From NCBI GenBank assembly GCA_016719605.1, contig JADJYW010000003.1, positions 62,001 through 126,000 on the forward strand: 64,000 nt of DNA, read 5' to 3'. Within the stretch, counting starts at the first letter, position 1. Each line of letters opens with the position of its first letter. Positions 61,190 through 64,000 of the stretch are shown here, piece by piece. The position numbers and the translations under genes were made by a program. Origin of the DNA: Lewinellaceae bacterium (lineage in GTDB: Bacteria > Bacteroidota > Bacteroidia > Chitinophagales > Saprospiraceae). The notes under the pieces were generated by a model. It saw only the letters and a program-made list of their open reading frames with translations, searched no databases and was not told the DNA's origin.

Positions 61190-61704
61190 GATACCCGCCC
61201 CAAAAAAACCGCATCCACCGTAATCAGCAAACTGTAGCCCAGCTGTTCCAGGACTACCTGGAACCGGCGCTTGCCTTCCGTTTTCACGATCCGGCCCCGC
61301 AATCCGGTGAGCGCTCCGCCGCTAATTTCCACAGGGTCGCCCTCGGCCAAAAAGCCCGGCACAACAGCCACATCAAGTCCGTCTTCCAGGGCAACACGGC
61401 GCAAAATCTCTATTTCTGCCTCGGGTATGGCCGAAAGGTCTTTGTCGAACCGGACAAAACCCGCCGCGTTTTCGGTTTCCAGCACAGTCAAATAATCTGC
61501 CCGGGTAATCTTCACAAACACATAACCGGTGATGATCGGTTTTTCGGTCATACGCGTACTGCGGGTATAGCGGCGCAACATGCGCAACAGCGGCACATAC
61601 GCGTGTATGCCCTTCTTCGTCAGTGCGCGTTGCACAAACTTCTCGCATTTGGCACGGGTAAGTACGGCAAACCAGCGCGGCTCGGTGTCGTGCAGAGCGT
61701 TCAT
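61186..61704 (-). CDS. UpxY-type NusG-family transcription antiterminator
   Basis: 172 residues from the ATG at 61704. The NGN domain opens RWFAVLTRAKCEKFVQRALT and has YVPLLRMLRRYTRSTRMTEK then PIITGYVFVKITRADYLTVL. The C-terminal KOW motif is GGALTGLRGRIVKTEGKRRF. Specialised NusG paralogues of this kind (UpxY, LoaP) bind the transcript leader and let RNA polymerase read through long surface-polysaccharide operons. Upstream sequence is a low-complexity artefact, so its promoter cannot be read. The Wzi-like gene behind it fits a capsule theme. Confidence 0.85.
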   Translation of the reverse strand: MNALHDTEPRWFAVLTRAKCEKFVQRALTKKGIHAYVPLLRMLRRYTRSTRMTEKPIITGYVFVKITRADYLTVLETENAAGFVRFDKDLSAIPEAEIEILRRVALEDGLDVAVVPGFLAEGDPVEISGGALTGLRGRIVKTEGKRRFQVVLEQLGYSLLITVDAVFLGRVS

Positions 61705-61975
<271 letters not shown>

Positions 61976-63670
61976 TTAAAAATCCAAATTCCCGCTCCAC
62001 ATATTCCAGCGCAGCCCAAGGGTAAACCAACGCGTATTGAGATCGCGGCCGGCATCCGCGCTGTTTTTGGTGCGCAGCAAAAAACGCGCCTCCCAAAACA
62101 GGTTGTGCCGCCACTGCCACGAGGCATCCAGCCCCGCCAGCAAGGTGGTAGCCGATACGCCCTGACCAATCGTATTGCCGTATTCCTGCTCACGGCCGGC
62201 ATTGCCGAGCAGGGGATTGCCGCCCCAGTTTTCGCCCAGACCGTCGTCCCCCATTTTGGCGTACAGCAGCCGGCCCGTGAGCAGCCAGCGCGGAGTCGGC
62301 TGGTAGCGCGCAATACCGATAATTTCTCTGAAATTGGCCCACAACGGGTGCGCCAGCGGCTGATTGTAGTGCGTAAAACTGTTCAGCGAATCGAAACTGG
62401 AATAGGTGTAGGGCCGCACGGCATTGAATTCCACCTGTACGTCGAGGTGATCCACCCCGAAAGCATTGACATATTTTAATCCCAACTGGGCGCCGAATTT
62501 GTTGCCCCACCAACCGCTCTGCCCAGGTTTGAAAACCTCCGAAAAATAAAATTCATCTATCAGCAACTGCCCGTACAGCCGCACGCGGCGCAGCACATCC
62601 CAGCGCGCATCCAGCCCGACCAGCACATTGTCGGGGCTGCCCAGCATGCCCTCCACACTGCGGTACAAAATGACGGGATTCAGGTACTGTAACTCAAATT
62701 GCCGACTGCGGTTGAACACAGTAGCCTCGAAAAACCCGACCGCGAGGTTGGGCGTCACCCGAAGGCTCAGGTAGTGCGCCGCTACATATTTTTTGGGCAA
62801 AATACTGTTCTGCGGCCGTGGCACAGCGGTGGAAATGGGGCTGAGTTCGAGAAACAGGTTTTGGTAGTGCAGCCGCCATACGCGGGTATTCAGTTTCAGG
62901 AAATAAGTGAGGTTGCCGGCATCAGACAGGAACAACGACCGGTAGCCGTTTCCGATAAAATGCCTGCCGTGGCCGAGTTGCAGGCCGACATGTTTGGTAA
63001 TCTGAAACCCAATATGGGCGCTGGCAAGATTGAAATCGTAGCCGTCCCGGATGTCGAACGCCCTGCTGCGGTACGGCTTGTAAAAACCCGCACCCGGCAC
63101 CGCCTGGTAGTCGGCGATCCAGCGGTTGACGTAGTTCGGGAACCGTGCCTGCGTTTCGACCAGACTGGTGTAAAAAAATACCCGCCCGTCCACATCGCCG
63201 CGTACCTCCAGGCCGCGCTGATTGGCAAACAGGAGCGCGTTGTCGTCCTGTGCGCGGCCTGCAGCAAAGTGCAACATGGGGTTGGCCCGCAAGCGGAAAG
63301 CAGGGGTGTTTACTTCAAAAAGGTTGGCCGGCGTGCGAAAAAATCGCCCGAACAGGGGCTTGCGGGAACGTAACAGCAGCAGGCTGTCGGCCGGGAGCAG
63401 CCACTCGTTGTTGTCGTCGTACAGGTACTGGAGGTCGGCTCGGTCGAGTTTGGACAAGTTTTGTGCAGTCGTGTCCGCCCATCGGGCAAACGCCACCGCA
63501 TCGTCGCGACCGAATGGCCGCACTTCGGGATGAATAGGGCCACCGCTGTGGAGAATGCCAAGCCGGTCGAACAGGTGGTTTGCAGGGTGTTGCACCGGCA
63601 GGGTCGCCGGCTGCGCGGCGAGCAGCGCAGGCAATGCAAGCCAAACAAGAATTACGGACTTATGGAACAT
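61976..63670 (-). CDS. Wzi-like capsule assembly outer-membrane protein
   Basis: 564 residues from the ATG at 63670, with a signal peptide (SVILVWLALPALLAAQ). A small N-terminal helical part (DRLGILHSGGPIHPEVRPFG) precedes a beta-barrel of about 18 strands with alternating aromatic residues, ending WFTLGLRWNMWSGNLDF with the C-terminal Phe typical of outer-membrane barrels. Family mark: LGHGRHFIGNGYRSLFLSDA. Wzi-type proteins hold capsule polysaccharide at the cell surface. It starts 12 nt after the SbtA stop on the same strand. Confidence 0.85.
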   Translation of the reverse strand: MFHKSVILVWLALPALLAAQPATLPVQHPANHLFDRLGILHSGGPIHPEVRPFGRDDAVAFARWADTTAQNLSKLDRADLQYLYDDNNEWLLPADSLLLLRSRKPLFGRFFRTPANLFEVNTPAFRLRANPMLHFAAGRAQDDNALLFANQRGLEVRGDVDGRVFFYTSLVETQARFPNYVNRWIADYQAVPGAGFYKPYRSRAFDIRDGYDFNLASAHIGFQITKHVGLQLGHGRHFIGNGYRSLFLSDAGNLTYFLKLNTRVWRLHYQNLFLELSPISTAVPRPQNSILPKKYVAAHYLSLRVTPNLAVGFFEATVFNRSRQFELQYLNPVILYRSVEGMLGSPDNVLVGLDARWDVLRRVRLYGQLLIDEFYFSEVFKPGQSGWWGNKFGAQLGLKYVNAFGVDHLDVQVEFNAVRPYTYSSFDSLNSFTHYNQPLAHPLWANFREIIGIARYQPTPRWLLTGRLLYAKMGDDGLGENWGGNPLLGNAGREQEYGNTIGQGVSATTLLAGLDASWQWRHNLFWEARFLLRTKNSADAGRDLNTRWFTLGLRWNMWSGNLDF

Positions 63671-63681
63671 CCCGTTGTTTT

Positions 63682-64000
63682 TCAACTACTTTGAATAATC
63701 AAAAAATATAATGGCATTCCCACGGTGATATTAAACGGGAAGGTAATTCCCAGCGCCATCGGAATGTACAACCCGGGATCGGCTTTGGGTGCTGCAAGGC
63801 GCATAGCCGCCGGCACCGCAATATAGGAAGCGCTGGCAGCAAGAATGGAAAAGATAAACCGGTCGCCCATGTCCGGCACAAACCACCCACTCAAAAAGGC
63901 TACGGCTGTGCCGTTGACCAGTGGCAGCAGAATAGCAAACAACAATGCAAACCATCCGTAGCGCAGAAACGCCGAAAACCTCCTTGCCGTCACCATCCCC
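63682..64000 (-). CDS. SbtA-like sodium/bicarbonate symporter, C-terminal part (partial)
   Basis: The last 105 or so residues of a gene that continues beyond the window. Three membrane helices are visible. The segment FIFSILAASASYIAVPAAMR and the near-terminal GITFPFNITVGMPLYFLI match the SbtA/DUF897 sodium-dependent bicarbonate permease family. It would import bicarbonate, possibly for anaplerotic carboxylation. Close spacing to the Wzi-like gene suggests co-transcription, though functional linkage is not obvious. Confidence 0.85.
   Translation of the reverse strand, partial: GMVTARRFSAFLRYGWFALLFAILLPLVNGTAVAFLSGWFVPDMGDRFIFSILAASASYIAVPAAMRLAAPKADPGLYIPMALGITFPFNITVGMPLYFLIIQSS

Overview
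The window reads as a chromosomal contig of a Bacteroidota bacterium, most likely class Saprospiria. Evidence: type IX secretion (T9SS) sorting tails and a PorU2-like sortase; BshB1 of bacillithiol synthesis; a UpxY/NusG-type antiterminator; CrtD/CruF carotenoid genes; and start regions with no Shine-Dalgarno motif but with Bacteroidota promoters (TTG, about 20 nt, TAnnTTTG). The backbone is GC-rich. One AT-rich block at about 52.4-56.9 kb stands out.

Layout. 0-5 kb: end of a PGM1-like ligase gene, an orphan HD-like/PycTM protein, tRNA-Leu(GAG), an orphan paaD, and the operon TPR-DUF4292-EnvC. 5-12 kb: etfB-etfA, bifunctional nuclease, DUF1573 lipoprotein, HscA-type Hsp70, queuosine precursor transporter, nucleotide kinase, DUF1761. 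12-22 kb: fused 2-oxoacid dehydrogenase E1, M50 protease, groS-groL, PfkB kinase, DUF1905/YdeI protein, ACP phosphodiesterase, ychF, accD. 22-34 kb: ccmB-ccmC-ccmD-gdh, an Lrp regulator, pfkA and a BadF-type kinase, glucosaminidase, lptE-TPR-secG, guaA, rpsP with a repeat tail. 34-47 kb: a conserved unknown, lepB, exonuclease/GIY-YIG, namZ, bshB1, a coiled-coil membrane protein, nth, purH, and a carotenoid set crtA / cruF-crtD. 47-52 kb: a 1622-residue C25 peptidase. 57-64 kb: T9SS beta-helix protein, S9 peptidase, GNAT, UpxY, Wzi-like porin, SbtA fragment.

The most interesting region is 52.2-56.9 kb. All its AT-rich genes lie on one strand. A tyrosine-recombinase remnant (LRHSFATHLLEKG) sits at the left edge. 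Two intergenic dyads (53660-53747 and 54105-54170) behave like integron attC sites. The left core of each dyad is the perfect complement of the box that opens the same cassette: GTTCTCGG/CCGAGAAC around 52558-53667, and GTTGGCT/AGCCAAC around 53741-54111. This is the signature left by cassette-by-cassette integron recombination. The first cassette carries a predicted permuted NlpC/P60 (LRAT-like) effector with Phe-Phe leader motifs, followed 3 nt later by a small membrane-anchored protein that could be its immunity protein.

Quality notes. Five otherwise intact genes (etfA, bifunctional nuclease, ccmC, DUF1905 gene, exonuclease) each need a one-base correction, four of them in short homopolymers. 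Two tracts (40.3-40.43 kb, 61.75-61.93 kb) are long poly-C/poly-A low-complexity sequence. These look like sequencing or assembly errors rather than gene decay. A heptanucleotide repeat (ACTCAAA)n recurs between genes and once in frame inside the E1 gene.
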